Notes: generated from the sequence alone by a model not told the origin. DNA of 48,717 bases from Ignavibacteria bacterium (GCA_016844745.1 JAERMQ010000032.1:1-48717); one strand, 5' to 3'; shown: positions 7,080-16,979, counted from the first letter of the stretch. Made by a program: numbers and translations.

Positions 7080-8393
7080 TTATATTAATTTAAAATCCAA
7101 AAGAGGTAAAATCTCACCAATTAAATAGAAGGAACCGAATATCAAGGCAGGTTCGTTATAAAACAATAATTTCTCAAGTGCTTTTGTAGAATCCGGTTCT
7201 GTTACAATATCAATAAATTCAAGCCTTCCGGCTATTTTACTAATTTCGGGAGCCTTCCTTGCTCTTTCAATTTTTGGTTGGGTTGCAATTAATCTATTAC
7301 ACATTGGTTTTACCGATTTTAGCATTTGCATAATATCCTTATCTTCCATAACGCCAAAAAGAATATTAAATTTCGTGGTTCCCCAGCCGCATAATTCCAA
7401 GGTTTCAATCATTATTTTAGTTGAATCGGGATTATGAGCCACATCGATTATCAATGGTGGTTCTTCTCTTATTAATTCAATACGGGCTTTCAATCCCGAA
7501 TTTTCTTTGAGTTTTAAGATACCATTTTTAATTGAATTTGTATTGATTTTAAACTTATAAGAAAGCAGTTCGGCTGCAGTCAAAGCAATCATTAAATTAT
7601 CAAGTTGGTGTTTGCCTGCAAGCGGCATTTCAAGATTTTCATATTCATTATTTGGAGTTTTCAGATTTATAATTTGATGCAGTTCCTTTTTAGTTAGAAT
7701 TATCCTTCCTTTACAATATTCCTGAGCCCAATAGGTTGTAATGTTGAGTTCCGAAGCTTTATCTAAAAAAATTGATTTAACGGAATGATTGATATTTCCG
7801 AGGACGCAAGGTGTATGGTATTTCATAATACCGGCTTTTTCGAAAGCAATTTCTTCGAGAGTATCTCCAAGATATTCCTGATGGTCATAATCAATATTTG
7901 TGATAATAGAGATTAGTGGCTCCAGGACGTTGGTTGAATCGAAACGCCCTCCCATACCTGTTTCTATAACGGCAATATCTACTTTCTTCTCTGCAAAGTA
8001 TAGAAATGCCAATACCGTTGTAATTTCAAAAAAAGTAGCTTTCATTTCCATAGCTAATGGTAATAGTCTATTTGTCAATTCTATAAAGATATCGTCCTCA
8101 ATATCCTCACCGTTTATTTTAATCCTCTCGTTGAATTTCACCAAATGCGGGGAGGTGTACAGCCCTGTCTTACAGCCCGATTCTATTAGTATTGATGAAA
8201 TTATTGAAGAAACCGAGCCTTTGCCGTTGGTACCTGCAATATGAACCGAGGGGAATTGTAGATGTGGATTGCCGCATGATTCGAGCAATTTTAGTGTTCG
8301 TTCCAAACCTGGTTTTATACCAAATCTGTGGAGTGAAAATAATTTCTCAAGTATCCTTTCTCTTTCATCAATGTTTTGATTAATGGTTTTCAT
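7080..8393 (-). CDS. folC: Folylpolyglutamate synthase/dihydrofolate synthase FolC
   Basis: Encodes 437 residues from the ATG at 8393. A TTG three codons upstream (8402) is open too but is less likely. The Mur-ligase-type ATP-binding loop GTNGKGS lies near residue 57, followed by LYTSPHLVKFNERIKING, the folate-site signature. Later motifs include ETGMGGRFDSTN, NIDYDHQEYLG and IDVAHNPDS in the C-terminal domain. FolC adds glutamate to dihydropteroate and to reduced folates in the cytoplasm, keeping folate cofactors in the cell; PurH downstream consumes one of them. It is divergent from the SDR gene, with octamer TAATTTTG elements in the 79-bp gap. Confidence 0.96.
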   Translation of the reverse strand: MKTINQNIDERERILEKLFSLHRFGIKPGLERTLKLLESCGNPHLQFPSVHIAGTNGKGSVSSIISSILIESGCKTGLYTSPHLVKFNERIKINGEDIEDDIFIELTNRLLPLAMEMKATFFEITTVLAFLYFAEKKVDIAVIETGMGGRFDSTNVLEPLISIITNIDYDHQEYLGDTLEEIAFEKAGIMKYHTPCVLGNINHSVKSIFLDKASELNITTYWAQEYCKGRIILTKKELHQIINLKTPNNEYENLEMPLAGKHQLDNLMIALTAAELLSYKFKINTNSIKNGILKLKENSGLKARIELIREEPPLIIDVAHNPDSTKIMIETLELCGWGTTKFNILFGVMEDKDIMQMLKSVKPMCNRLIATQPKIERARKAPEISKIAGRLEFIDIVTEPDSTKALEKLLFYNEPALIFGSFYLIGEILPLLDFKLI

Positions 8394-8427
8394 ATTTATC
8401 AAAATTTATTTATATTGATATTTTTTA

Positions 8428-8435
8428 CAAAATTA
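8428..8435 (-). promoter_or_regulatory. Putative -7 promoter element TAATTTTG for folC
   Basis: The minus strand reads TAATTTTG 35 bp before the folC ATG. The identical octamer occurs on the plus strand only 16 bp away for the divergent SDR gene. No clear -33 TTG was seen. Confidence 0.4.
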
Positions 8436-8451
8436 CCAAAACAATATTTAA

Positions 8452-8459
8452 TAATTTTG
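8452..8459 (+). promoter_or_regulatory. Putative -7 promoter element TAATTTTG for the SDR-lpxB unit
   Basis: TAATTTTG lies 13 bp before the ATG at 8473, matching the Bacteroidota -7 consensus. Transcripts from here would have a very short leader. No clear -33 TTG was seen. Confidence 0.4.
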
Positions 8460-8472
8460 TTCGGGAAATAAA

Positions 8473-9177
8473 ATGAATATTTGGATAACAGGTGCAAGCC
8501 GGGGGATAGGAGCAGCAATTGCAAAAAAACTTTTTCTACCTGATAATAAAATAATATTATCAGCAAGCAATGAAGACTCATTCAAAGATATCAGGAAAAC
8601 AATCACCGATGATTATAATATTATTTTTAAAAAATGTGATATTACCAAACCGGATGATATAACCACATCCTATTCGGAAATAATTAAACAAGTTGGGAAT
8701 ATTGATGTACTAATCAACAATGCAGGCGTAGCGAATTTCAAACTTGTCAATGACCTTTCAGAGACTGAGTTCGACTATATGTTTAATGTAAATACCAAAG
8801 GAATATTCCTGACAATAAAGGCAGTATTACCGGAAATGCTGAGAGCTGAAAAAGGAATAATCATTAATATCAATTCAGTTGCATCATTGAAAACATATAC
8901 AGGCAGTTCGGTGTATTCTGCAAGTAAGGCTGCTGCATTGGCAATTAGCCGGACTCTCAGGGAAGAAGTTCGTCAAAGTGGAATTAAAGTGATTGATATA
9001 TTCCCGGGCGCTGTCAATACTGATATCTGGAGCGATAATGCAAGAAAAAAACATGGTGATGTTATGCTTATTCCGGAAGATGTAGCAGAAGTTGTACGGG
9101 AAGCTATCGAATTATCAAAAAACGGCAGATTAATGCTCGAAGAGATTGTTCTACGACCACAAAACGGGGATTTATAA
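8473..9177 (+). CDS. Short-chain dehydrogenase/reductase (SDR)
   Basis: Encodes 234 residues, a classical SDR. The nucleotide-binding loop TGASRGIG is at residues 6-13, the NNAG motif at 82-85, a catalytic Ser at about 135 and the YSASK active-site motif at Tyr148/Lys152. These show an NAD(P)-dependent oxidoreductase of the Rossmann type. The substrate cannot be deduced; KR/3-oxoacyl reductase-like and sepiapterin-reductase-like SDRs share these motifs. It is followed after 21 bp by lpxB on the same strand, so cotranscription is likely, though a shared pathway is not proven. It is divergent from folC. Confidence 0.93.
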   Translation: MNIWITGASRGIGAAIAKKLFLPDNKIILSASNEDSFKDIRKTITDDYNIIFKKCDITKPDDITTSYSEIIKQVGNIDVLINNAGVANFKLVNDLSETEFDYMFNVNTKGIFLTIKAVLPEMLRAEKGIIININSVASLKTYTGSSVYSASKAAALAISRTLREEVRQSGIKVIDIFPGAVNTDIWSDNARKKHGDVMLIPEDVAEVVREAIELSKNGRLMLEEIVLRPQNGDL

Positions 9178-9198
9178 TATGAAAAATTCTTATGAATT

Positions 9199-10305
9199 AT
9201 GAGTAAAATATTTATATCGGCAGGAGAACCATCCGGTGATAAACATGCCGGTCGCTTGCTAAAGCAAATGAAAAAAATAAAACCTGAAATTGAATTTGTC
9301 GGAATCGGAGGTATGTATTGTGAAGAAGTAGGATTACAGTCGATTGTTCCGTTATCACTTATTTCAGTTGTTGGATTTTGGGAAGTAGCTAAAAAGTTTT
9401 CTTTTTTTATGAAAATCCTTGCAGCAGCCAAGAAAATAATTGCAGGTGATGACGTTCAAACAGTAATCCTCATCGATTATCCGGGATTCAATCTAAAACT
9501 TGCGGAATATGCAAAATCATTAGGGAAAAAAGTAATTTATTATATTGCGCCACAGCTCTGGGCTTGGGGGCAGAGCCGTACAAAGAAACTTAAAAACAGC
9601 GTTTCACAATTAATAGTTGCGTTCCCATTCGAAGTGGAATTTTTTGCTAAATTTGGAATTGAAACCCATTGGTTTGGGCATCCATTACTCGATAATGAAA
9701 TTTTTGATTTGCCATTTGAATCAATTGAAAATCGCAAACCATTACTGGCATTACTTCCTGGCAGCCGAAAACAGGAAATCCATAGGCATATACCACTATT
9801 TTTGAATATAATCAAATTGATTAAAAATGATTTCCCGGATTTAGAAATCGGGATAGCTGCAGCTTCGGTAGATTTAAAAAATGAATTGACCGGGAATCCG
9901 GAAATTAGAAATTTGAATTGCCGGATTTACGAAAACTCGCTCCAACTCATGTTGCAAAGCAGGGCAGGGATAGTTAAAACAGGTACATCAACCCTGGAGG
10001 CAACCCTATGTGGAATGCCATTCGTAATGGTTTATAAAACTTCTGCCATAACAAATTTTTTTGGTAAGCATTTGATTAAACTTGAAAATATCTCACTAAC
10101 GAATATTTTAGCAAAGAAGAAAGTTGTTCAAGAATTAATTCAGAACGAAGCATCTCCTGAATTAATATCAAAAGAAATTAAAAAAATGCTATCTAATCAA
10201 AATTATGCTCTCGAAATGCAAAATGAATTTAAAAAGATTAGGAAATCACTTGGTGAAAAGGGAGCATCTGTTCGTGCAGCGGAGTTTATTGCGAGTCAGT
10301 TGTAA
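9199..10305 (+). CDS. lpxB: Lipid-A-disaccharide synthase LpxB
   Basis: Encodes 368 residues, typical LpxB length. The N-terminus carries ISAGEPSGDKHAG, the family hallmark, followed by GIGG and IDYPGFNLKLAEYAK. YYIAPQLWAWGQSR and HWFGHPLLD are further LpxB motifs. The second Rossmann half contains LLPGSRKQEIHRH and the nucleotide-sugar region KTGTSTLEATLCGMPFVMVY. LpxB joins UDP-diacylglucosamine and lipid X to form the disaccharide core of lipid A at the inner membrane, so the organism makes lipopolysaccharide. It follows an SDR gene by 21 bp. The 195-bp gap after it contains two palindromes, one a terminator for the opposite strand. Confidence 0.97.
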   Translation: MSKIFISAGEPSGDKHAGRLLKQMKKIKPEIEFVGIGGMYCEEVGLQSIVPLSLISVVGFWEVAKKFSFFMKILAAAKKIIAGDDVQTVILIDYPGFNLKLAEYAKSLGKKVIYYIAPQLWAWGQSRTKKLKNSVSQLIVAFPFEVEFFAKFGIETHWFGHPLLDNEIFDLPFESIENRKPLLALLPGSRKQEIHRHIPLFLNIIKLIKNDFPDLEIGIAAASVDLKNELTGNPEIRNLNCRIYENSLQLMLQSRAGIVKTGTSTLEATLCGMPFVMVYKTSAITNFFGKHLIKLENISLTNILAKKKVVQELIQNEASPELISKEIKKMLSNQNYALEMQNEFKKIRKSLGEKGASVRAAEFIASQL

Positions 10306-10374
10306 TATAAATTCCACTTTGAATTGACATTTTAAATTCTGACAAGAATGTCAAACTTACTAAAATTTCAGTAG

Positions 10375-10394
10375 AACAGACATTCTTGTCTGTT
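10375..10394. repeat. Short palindrome AACAGACA-TTCT-TGTCTGTT
   Basis: An 8-bp perfect stem with a 4-base loop lies downstream of lpxB. About 35 bp to the left is GACAAGAATGTC, the reverse complement of the palindrome's central GACATTCTTGTC, so a larger alternative hairpin (about 10341-10391) is also possible. It may serve as an lpxB 3'-end structure or be a dispersed repeat. Confidence 0.6.
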
Positions 10395-10442
10395 AATTTA
10401 TAGAACCTACCTAAAGTTTGAAGATTGAAATTGCGAAATAAA

Positions 10443-10480
10443 TAAGGTTATCTTAGATGAAAACATCTAAGATAACCTTA
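10443..10480 (-). terminator. Rho-independent terminator, 17-bp stem
   Basis: A perfect 17-bp stem (10443-10459 and 10464-10480) with a 4-base loop lies 20 bp beyond the stop of the outer-membrane beta-barrel gene. On the minus strand it is followed by TTTATTTC. It should end the three-gene minus-strand unit that starts at 16858, and may also stop plus-strand transcripts coming from lpxB. Confidence 0.85.
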
Positions 10481-10500
10481 AAAAATTTAATTGCTGACGA

Positions 10501-11364
10501 TTATAAACCGAGTGTTACGGCGCTAATTGCAAATCTTACGTCAACACCAATTTGAAGGGCGTTGATTCTCCAATCGAGATCGTTAGTAACTTTTGTAACA
10601 GCAAAATTATAATTGATATTTGGGACTATATACATTCTTTTGCTGGTGATAAATTCATACTGAATACCTGCCTTGACTCCAAAACGAAAACCTGAAGAAT
10701 TAGTAATGGTCGCATCCTGAACAATAATTGTTCTTTTATCGGCAGAATATTTTACATCGGGTTTTTCAATAAATTGGACATTGTCGGGTTCGATAAGTTT
10801 ATAGGTTTGATATGATTTTTTTACAATCGGAATATCGAAAGTTGGACCAATTGTTACGCCAAGATTGGTTTCGAACAAATTTAATTTGTAAATCACTTCA
10901 GCGGTTACCATCTGATAGTTTACTTCAAAATCGTGACGGGTTCTGGAATCAACTTTACTATACTTTAAAGGATCCGTTGGGTCTTCGACTAAGGAAGGAA
11001 GTGCCGATAGCTCCAATTGAGTAGTATTCATCGGCATAGTATTATATAAGACTCTGGCTATTATGGACGAATTAGAGCGAGCAAGGTCACCCAACAGATA
11101 TTCAAACGAACCTCCTGCATAAAAGCCGTTAGCTGTACTGTTAGGAAATTTCGGGCATAAAATATCATTACTGAAGGTTGGCAGAGCATCATTATAAGTG
11201 TGAAATGTCCTGTTATAACCAACAACCGGACCTATATAAACCGGAGTTGGTTTTGCCCTTGGATTCAGAGGGTCATCCTCTAATGTTGTTCCTTGAGAAA
11301 AAACTGAACTAAGAGGAAGAAGCAGAAAAAATGCAGCTGCAATGAGAAATAAGCGGTATTTCAT
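10501..11364 (-). CDS. Outer-membrane beta-barrel protein
   Basis: Encodes 287 residues with a clear signal peptide (residues 1-23, ending SSVFSQ). The mature part is made of alternating hydrophobic strands, such as PVYIGPVVGYNRTF, FYAGGSFEYLL, AEVIYKLNLFETNLGVTIGPTF and FGVKAGIQYEF, and ends with VDVRFAISAVTLGL. This is the pattern of PorT-like/OMP_b-brl outer-membrane barrels. No specific function can be given. It begins 12 bp after the 1331-residue T9SS protein, so the two are almost certainly cotranscribed, and its 3' end is marked by a strong terminator. It could support the surface protein, but that is speculation. Confidence 0.85.
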   Translation of the reverse strand: MKYRLFLIAAAFFLLLPLSSVFSQGTTLEDDPLNPRAKPTPVYIGPVVGYNRTFHTYNDALPTFSNDILCPKFPNSTANGFYAGGSFEYLLGDLARSNSSIIARVLYNTMPMNTTQLELSALPSLVEDPTDPLKYSKVDSRTRHDFEVNYQMVTAEVIYKLNLFETNLGVTIGPTFDIPIVKKSYQTYKLIEPDNVQFIEKPDVKYSADKRTIIVQDATITNSSGFRFGVKAGIQYEFITSKRMYIVPNINYNFAVTKVTNDLDWRINALQIGVDVRFAISAVTLGL

Positions 11365-11376
11365 GGATAAAACCCT

Positions 11377-14300
11377 TTATTTTGATATTACAAATAATGA
11401 ATTGTTAATTGCAAATTTAGTATTTAGTTTTAATAAATAAATCCCGTTTGGTAAAAATCCAACATCGAAAGATAATGAATTTTCACCCTTTTTTAATTCC
11501 ATATTTGAAGATAATTCAAACATTTCACCTAAATTATTGTATATAAATATTTGCACTTTGTCGCTTTCCGGTAAATGAATTTTTACATTCATTTTGTCTG
11601 TTATCGGCAAAGGTGCAATTTTCAATTCTGTTAAATTAGTAAAACTTTTGACAGCACGCAAATCAAAATTACAAACTTCATCAATCTGACCTAAAATAAT
11701 AGTAGTATCCGGCTCAAAACAAATATCACTTTTGCTTATTATTGTAATTTTCGGATTCAATATTGTATCCAGCAATACTAAGAATGGAAGTGTACATTTC
11801 CATTGAGCACCTTTAAAAACATTAACAGGGATATTTGCAGTGCATAAAATTTTATCTGCAGTCTGAATTAGCGAAAGAATTAGATTTGATTCATTTGTTT
11901 TCGATTTTAGATTCAAATGTGTAAAATCAGTTAATAAATATAGCGTCGAGCGTATCAAGTCTATATCCAGGGAGAATGATATAGGAATATTCACATCTTT
12001 AGTGAAGTAGCCGCTTATATCCATTAAAAGGGTATCTCGTGGTGCTTTTGAAAAATTTCTCAGGGGATTGAACTTCAACTTATCAAGAATAGGATTAAAA
12101 GCATAAACGAACGTTTTTTTCAAAGTATCATAAAATACACCTTCAACCGATATATTACATTGTTTATTGGATGTGGCAAAGTAAGTAAATTCACGTTTGA
12201 AAGTTGAGTGCTTATCTATTGTAATTGGGAAATTAATTGTATCGGACCAATTAGCAATAAGTCCTGATGCGGTTAAATCCAATTTATCAATTCGTAGTTT
12301 AACATTCCCTGTATTTGTTACAACCGCAAAAGCCTTATTATCAGTACATGCAAATGGAGGTGTATTTAATTCGATTCCGACAGTAGCATTAGTAGTATCA
12401 TCACTTACTGCTATGCCCAGTATCCTGATTGTATCAATCCTTCTTGCATAAGCTGGCATAGCATCATTAACAACTCCAATAATTAGTTTGTGCCATCCAA
12501 TTTCTTGAGGAATGAATTCAACCTGAAGGGATATTGTTGAACTTGGTGCAATTTTCAAATTCCTGATTTGATTCATATCGCATGCAAAAGCGTTGCTGTC
12601 GTTTTGTATAATGAAGATTGAATCAATTGTTAAAATTTCATTACCGCCGGATATTATTACTTTGGGTTTTGCTTTTGATATAGTATGTACAACAGTCGTA
12701 TCGAATATATAGTTCAACGTTGTAATTGAAGGTTGAGTGCCGATACCTTTCAACTCGGCTTGAACCGGTTTATGAAATTTCCAATCAACGGATAATTCTA
12801 GTTTTAGATTATATTGTAAAGTATCATCAGGACTGAATCCGAAATGGATTAAGCTACTGTCTTTTTCTTGAATAGCAATTGATTTACTTGTTATTTCGGA
12901 ATAATTGAACACAGTTGAATCACCTGAAAATGCCTTATAGTTTACAATTGCAGGATATTCGCCTTTATTACGAATATAAATTGAAGTATCATTAATTGTT
13001 TTTGTTCGTCGTTTTTTCCAATCGATAACAATTGGCTGAACATTTGGCGCTACACCCTGACCGGTCAATATTGCAATGTTCTGTATCCTTTTATCATTTA
13101 TTGCCGAAGTTGAATCAATGAAAAATCCCAATGAGTCGGGTGTAAAGCATACAAAGACTTTCAATGAATCACCGGTTTTGAGTAAGCGAGGTAAAAGTTT
13201 AGAATAATCAATGGTAAAGCATCCTTGTTTGAATAAGTTTTTTAATGAATCAATGAAAATCTGTATAGTACCTGTATTGTAAAAAACAATTGAATCGCAT
13301 CTGGTATTACCAACCAATACCTTGCCGAAATCGTGACCTGATGCGCTTAGATTTGCTTTGTAAACATTTGATACGATATTGATATTAATTGATAGTCCAC
13401 AGGAAATATAAGCAATTATATTAGCATTTAGATTAATTAGCTTACCATCAGCATTGAAACTTACATCAATTTTGAGTGAATCTTTACCATTAATTATAAT
13501 GGGGAACTTCTTTTTTAAATTAATTGATAGGCGATAATCTCCCTGCAACGTTAATGAATCAATAATTACAGGTTCCAAACCTTTATTGGTAATGAAGAAA
13601 AATCCTTTCGTCGAATCAATATAATTGACATCTTGTAACGTAACAATTTTGGGAGCGGAAATAGAAATTCTATTAAAAAAGTAAGAATATCTTTCTCCGT
13701 TACCGTTTTTATCCCGGTATTCGATAGTAAATTTGCCATCTTTAGAAATGTCTATGGGCTGGGCATAAAATTCGATGAAACTCGAAGTGTCACTGATTTT
13801 CAGGATATTGTAGGTATAATTATAAGTTTCATTTTTAATTACAAATGCAAAAGAAATACCTGAATTGTCTTTATCCACTTTTTCATAGATTCTGCCATGC
13901 AGCTTCCCGCAATTTGTATCAAGAGTAAATTTTGGAGGAATGGAATCCGGTTTATATGGATTGGAAAGCATAGAACCAAGTGTCATACCATAAGAATCAA
14001 CCGAACCCTTCCCAAATATTACTCCTGAAAATAATCCTTCCTTGCAGAGTAATTCATGTTTTCCGGGTTTTACATCAATGTTAGCCCAATAATAAGATGT
14101 GCCCAGAATAGGCTGTGAACCAATTGAAGAAAGTTGGGTAGCAACGGACATTCCATCTAAAGTCAATGAAGGTAGAGCTTGTTGATGAGCAATAATATAA
14201 ATGAAATGCCTGTCATATTGATTAGGAAAATCTTCATCCCTGGGTGTTACGAATACTATTTTAGAGGCGAATAAGTCAACCGGAGGAAGCATGACCATGC

Positions 14301-15372
14301 AAGGGTCATAAGATGGGTCATAAATTGTACCATAAGGATGCTGCATAAACTGGGCAAGCTGAACCGGTTGGTTTGAACGCCAAACAGCGGGAGTAGCTAT
14401 GTTCGAATCGATAGCTACCGACCCGGGAATACTTAAATCGAAGCTCTTTGTTCCGAATGGTGTTTCCTGAACTACAATAGTGTTGGGATAAATTGAGGTC
14501 ATTTTGAAAAAGTCTCCTCTTGGGCATACCTCAAATGGGGCTGAAATATAGTATCTTCCCCACGCTTCAGTTGGAAAAAGCATTTCGGCAAGGTGGTCTT
14601 TTGAATCGTTCTTAGGTGTATTATAATTCAATATCGAAGAACGAACATGACCCGATAATACTCCTATCGGTTTATTAGAACGAACGATAGTGCCGCTTAA
14701 ATCCCCTTCTCCCCGTGGGAAATTTCCTGATTGTACCTGATAGCAATCTCCTTTTCGCAAATAAATATTATAGACAATATATGTTTTTTTACCCGCTTTA
14801 GTCTGTACCTTCGGTTGAAACTCAATTACGGTCGAATCATAAGCTGCCATAACAAGAAATTCGGAACATCTTGGCATTGCATTGAAAGCTGAATCATCCG
14901 GTTGAGTATTGACACCATTATAATATTGGTCATTTGGCATTGACATTACTACATATTCCCTGTCCCAGAAAGGAACAGGTAGTATTGAATAGCTGTCGCT
15001 TGTTTGAAATTGAGAATTGTAGGCATAAACTGTTACGGGTACATCCGATTCTATTTCAATTGCTTTCCTCTCGATAAATTCCGATATGCGTACTTCATAA
15101 GTATTCTTTATACTGATAACCAATACCGAATCTCTTTTAATGGAATAATTAGTATTTGTCATATCAGGATATGTTAATATTATATTTGCATCATACGATG
15201 ATGTTAAATAAATCTTCAGTCCCTGATAACGACTTGATACCTGCACTTCATTTTGCATAAAAGCAACAAAAAAATGGTTCCCTTCATAAGAAGATAACTT
15301 TTGATTTGGCTGCTGACTCAGAGCTGCATTTATAAAGCAAAAAAGAAATATTATTTTTATTAAGTATTTCAT
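11377..15372 (-). CDS. Large T9SS-exported surface protein with IgGFc-binding-like N-terminal region
   Basis: Encodes 1331 residues. A signal peptide (residues 1-19, ending AALSQ) is followed by a region (about 25-450) with the pattern of bacterial IgGFc-binding_N domains: GNHFFVAFMQN at the start, then VPVTVYAYNSQFQTSDSY and LPVPFWDREYVV. It is a distant relative of the three paralogs at 17-25.5 kb. The middle (about 560-1110) consists of ASH/choice-of-anchor D type immunoglobulin-like repeats such as SGHDFGKVLVGNTRCDSIVF. The last 80 residues (about 1250-1331) form a T9SS type A sorting domain ending GIYLLKLNTKF..SLFVISK. It should be exported through the outer membrane and attached to the surface or released. 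Its neighbours are an OstA-like gene 16 bp upstream and a beta-barrel gene 12 bp downstream. Confidence 0.88.
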   Translation of the reverse strand: MKYLIKIIFLFCFINAALSQQPNQKLSSYEGNHFFVAFMQNEVQVSSRYQGLKIYLTSSYDANIILTYPDMTNTNYSIKRDSVLVISIKNTYEVRISEFIERKAIEIESDVPVTVYAYNSQFQTSDSYSILPVPFWDREYVVMSMPNDQYYNGVNTQPDDSAFNAMPRCSEFLVMAAYDSTVIEFQPKVQTKAGKKTYIVYNIYLRKGDCYQVQSGNFPRGEGDLSGTIVRSNKPIGVLSGHVRSSILNYNTPKNDSKDHLAEMLFPTEAWGRYYISAPFEVCPRGDFFKMTSIYPNTIVVQETPFGTKSFDLSIPGSVAIDSNIATPAVWRSNQPVQLAQFMQHPYGTIYDPSYDPCMVMLPPVDLFASKIVFVTPRDEDFPNQYDRHFIYIIAHQQALPSLTLDGMSVATQLSSIGSQPILGTSYYWANIDVKPGKHELLCKEGLFSGVIFGKGSVDSYGMTLGSMLSNPYKPDSIPPKFTLDTNCGKLHGRIYEKVDKDNSGISFAFVIKNETYNYTYNILKISDTSSFIEFYAQPIDISKDGKFTIEYRDKNGNGERYSYFFNRISISAPKIVTLQDVNYIDSTKGFFFITNKGLEPVIIDSLTLQGDYRLSINLKKKFPIIINGKDSLKIDVSFNADGKLINLNANIIAYISCGLSININIVSNVYKANLSASGHDFGKVLVGNTRCDSIVFYNTGTIQIFIDSLKNLFKQGCFTIDYSKLLPRLLKTGDSLKVFVCFTPDSLGFFIDSTSAINDKRIQNIAILTGQGVAPNVQPIVIDWKKRRTKTINDTSIYIRNKGEYPAIVNYKAFSGDSTVFNYSEITSKSIAIQEKDSSLIHFGFSPDDTLQYNLKLELSVDWKFHKPVQAELKGIGTQPSITTLNYIFDTTVVHTISKAKPKVIISGGNEILTIDSIFIIQNDSNAFACDMNQIRNLKIAPSSTISLQVEFIPQEIGWHKLIIGVVNDAMPAYARRIDTIRILGIAVSDDTTNATVGIELNTPPFACTDNKAFAVVTNTGNVKLRIDKLDLTASGLIANWSDTINFPITIDKHSTFKREFTYFATSNKQCNISVEGVFYDTLKKTFVYAFNPILDKLKFNPLRNFSKAPRDTLLMDISGYFTKDVNIPISFSLDIDLIRSTLYLLTDFTHLNLKSKTNESNLILSLIQTADKILCTANIPVNVFKGAQWKCTLPFLVLLDTILNPKITIISKSDICFEPDTTIILGQIDEVCNFDLRAVKSFTNLTELKIAPLPITDKMNVKIHLPESDKVQIFIYNNLGEMFELSSNMELKKGENSLSFDVGFLPNGIYLLKLNTKFAINNSLFVISK

Positions 15373-15388
15373 TATTGAATCTGCAAAG

Positions 15389-16858
15389 TTAAAATATATT
15401 TAATTTCAGAAATTTTCTCTTAGGTTTATTTTCCGACCATCTGAAATTCGGCAAATATAATTCTTTGGTTTTTCCTACAACTAAATTTTCAGGAATGAAC
15501 TCTCCCTGAATTCCGCCTAACCATTTGATTTTATCCGGTGCACCTCCATCAAAAATAATATATATCGAATCGGCGCTATTACGAGCTGCGCCGTCGGAGG
15601 AGGAATCCGATACCACAAAATACAAACTTTTTGCATTGCCCCAGCTTTTTATCGTTCTTATCGAGTCGTCAGCGAAGATTATTTTCAAATCGGCGCCGCT
15701 AATTTGATTAATTCTCGTTGAATCGGTCGAATCTGCTTTGGTTACTGCAATGGTATTTCCAGTTGCAAAAATCAAATCTAACTTTTTCCTCCTAAGGAAT
15801 ACAACAGTTGAATCTGCAAAAAGTTGCGTTTCATCGAACCAAATAATTGGAACACCATATAATTTAATATACTCCTCATTCATGTCAAACACCGCAGAAT
15901 CGGCTTTGGCAGCAATTTTCGACTTAACCAACTCTACATTTCGTATGAAAATATATTTTTCTTTTCCGTACTTGCGAAATGCTTCCATTGAATCGGCAAT
16001 CACACTAAGGGTATCGAATTTGTATTTTTTTTCAAGATTAATGATTGGGAAATAGGTTTGTTCATTTGATTTTTTCTTATTGGCAGAAAGAATTGTGTCA
16101 TTTGAAAACATCTTTCTAAATCCGGTTGTATCCCTGGTTATGATGATACTATCATTTTGTTCGAGAGTATCGATTTGGAATAATACCGGTTTGCCGGTTG
16201 CCAGCATATAACCGTCATTAGGGATATATACAACATCCTGACCTATTAGAATAGTATTTGTATTTTTTCCTTTAACCGTTACATTACCGCTGGCATAGCT
16301 GTTTTTCGTATTACGGTCATAAGTCAGGTTGTCTGCAAAAATAGTAGCCGAATCATCATCTGCTTTGACATTTACGAAAAATTCGGCAATCATCGTTTTG
16401 GTCGAATATCTACCTCTGTTTGCCGTTAAAACGGAGGTCCCGTCAATTATTTCAATGTTACCATCTGAAATTGCTAATCCTCTGTTTCCGTCATAATCAA
16501 TCTTATTGGATTTAAGAACCATGCCTGATTGATTTATGATAACATTTCCACTTAAATGAACAATGTTTTGATTGATGATTTCTGTTGCTTCAGAGCACAT
16601 CAATATAACATCTCCCTGTTCTAATTTTACGTTCCCAATGAGTTTTCGTATGGTCTGTCCACCGGATTGATTTACATCCATTATATCGGCATGATGAAGT
16701 TTAACAGGTTTAGCTCTGGTTTGTTCCTGGGCTAAAATTTGAGGGAATTGAAATAAATTTAATTGAATAAAAAGAATTAAGATTAATAATTTGAAATAAT
16801 TAGTGCAGAATAATTTATAAAGAAACAAAGCATTATTATGATTTAGTATTATCGGCAT
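15389..16858 (-). CDS. OstA/LptA-like periplasmic protein
   Basis: Encodes 489 residues. A short leader precedes a hydrophobic segment (about residues 22-43, LLILILFIQLNLFQFPQILA) consistent with a signal peptide. Residues about 50-210 show stacked repeats of the LptA/OstA beta-jellyroll type: GNVKLEQGDVILMCSEA, LSGNVIINQSGMVLKSNKIDYDG and ASGNVTVKGKNT. A second, related segment follows at about 275-400. LptA-like jellyrolls bridge lipopolysaccharide from the inner to the outer membrane; this family in Bacteroidota is longer than enterobacterial LptA. It is the first gene of the minus-strand unit leading to the T9SS protein and the barrel. Upstream is a terminator from the paralog array. A role in LPS transport is inference. 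Confidence 0.85.
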   Translation of the reverse strand: MPIILNHNNALFLYKLFCTNYFKLLILILFIQLNLFQFPQILAQEQTRAKPVKLHHADIMDVNQSGGQTIRKLIGNVKLEQGDVILMCSEATEIINQNIVHLSGNVIINQSGMVLKSNKIDYDGNRGLAISDGNIEIIDGTSVLTANRGRYSTKTMIAEFFVNVKADDDSATIFADNLTYDRNTKNSYASGNVTVKGKNTNTILIGQDVVYIPNDGYMLATGKPVLFQIDTLEQNDSIIITRDTTGFRKMFSNDTILSANKKKSNEQTYFPIINLEKKYKFDTLSVIADSMEAFRKYGKEKYIFIRNVELVKSKIAAKADSAVFDMNEEYIKLYGVPIIWFDETQLFADSTVVFLRRKKLDLIFATGNTIAVTKADSTDSTRINQISGADLKIIFADDSIRTIKSWGNAKSLYFVVSDSSSDGAARNSADSIYIIFDGGAPDKIKWLGGIQGEFIPENLVVGKTKELYLPNFRWSENKPKRKFLKLNIF

Positions 16859-16941
16859 AATTGAACAAAAAAAATTGTTATAAATAAAAAGTTAAATTAA
16901 TATATAATACTAAAAATTACAAATGATATAATATAATTGAT

Positions 16942-16979
16942 AAAAAAAAAGCCGTAGAAATAATCTACGACTTTTTTTT
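16942..16979 (-). terminator. Rho-independent terminator after the paralog array
   Basis: A stem centred on CGTAGA-AATAA-TCTACG is flanked by a nine-A run on one side and an eight-T run on the other, so it can terminate in both directions. On the minus strand it follows the stop of the 931-residue T9SS protein by 13 bp and is followed by a nine-U tract. Confidence 0.9.
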
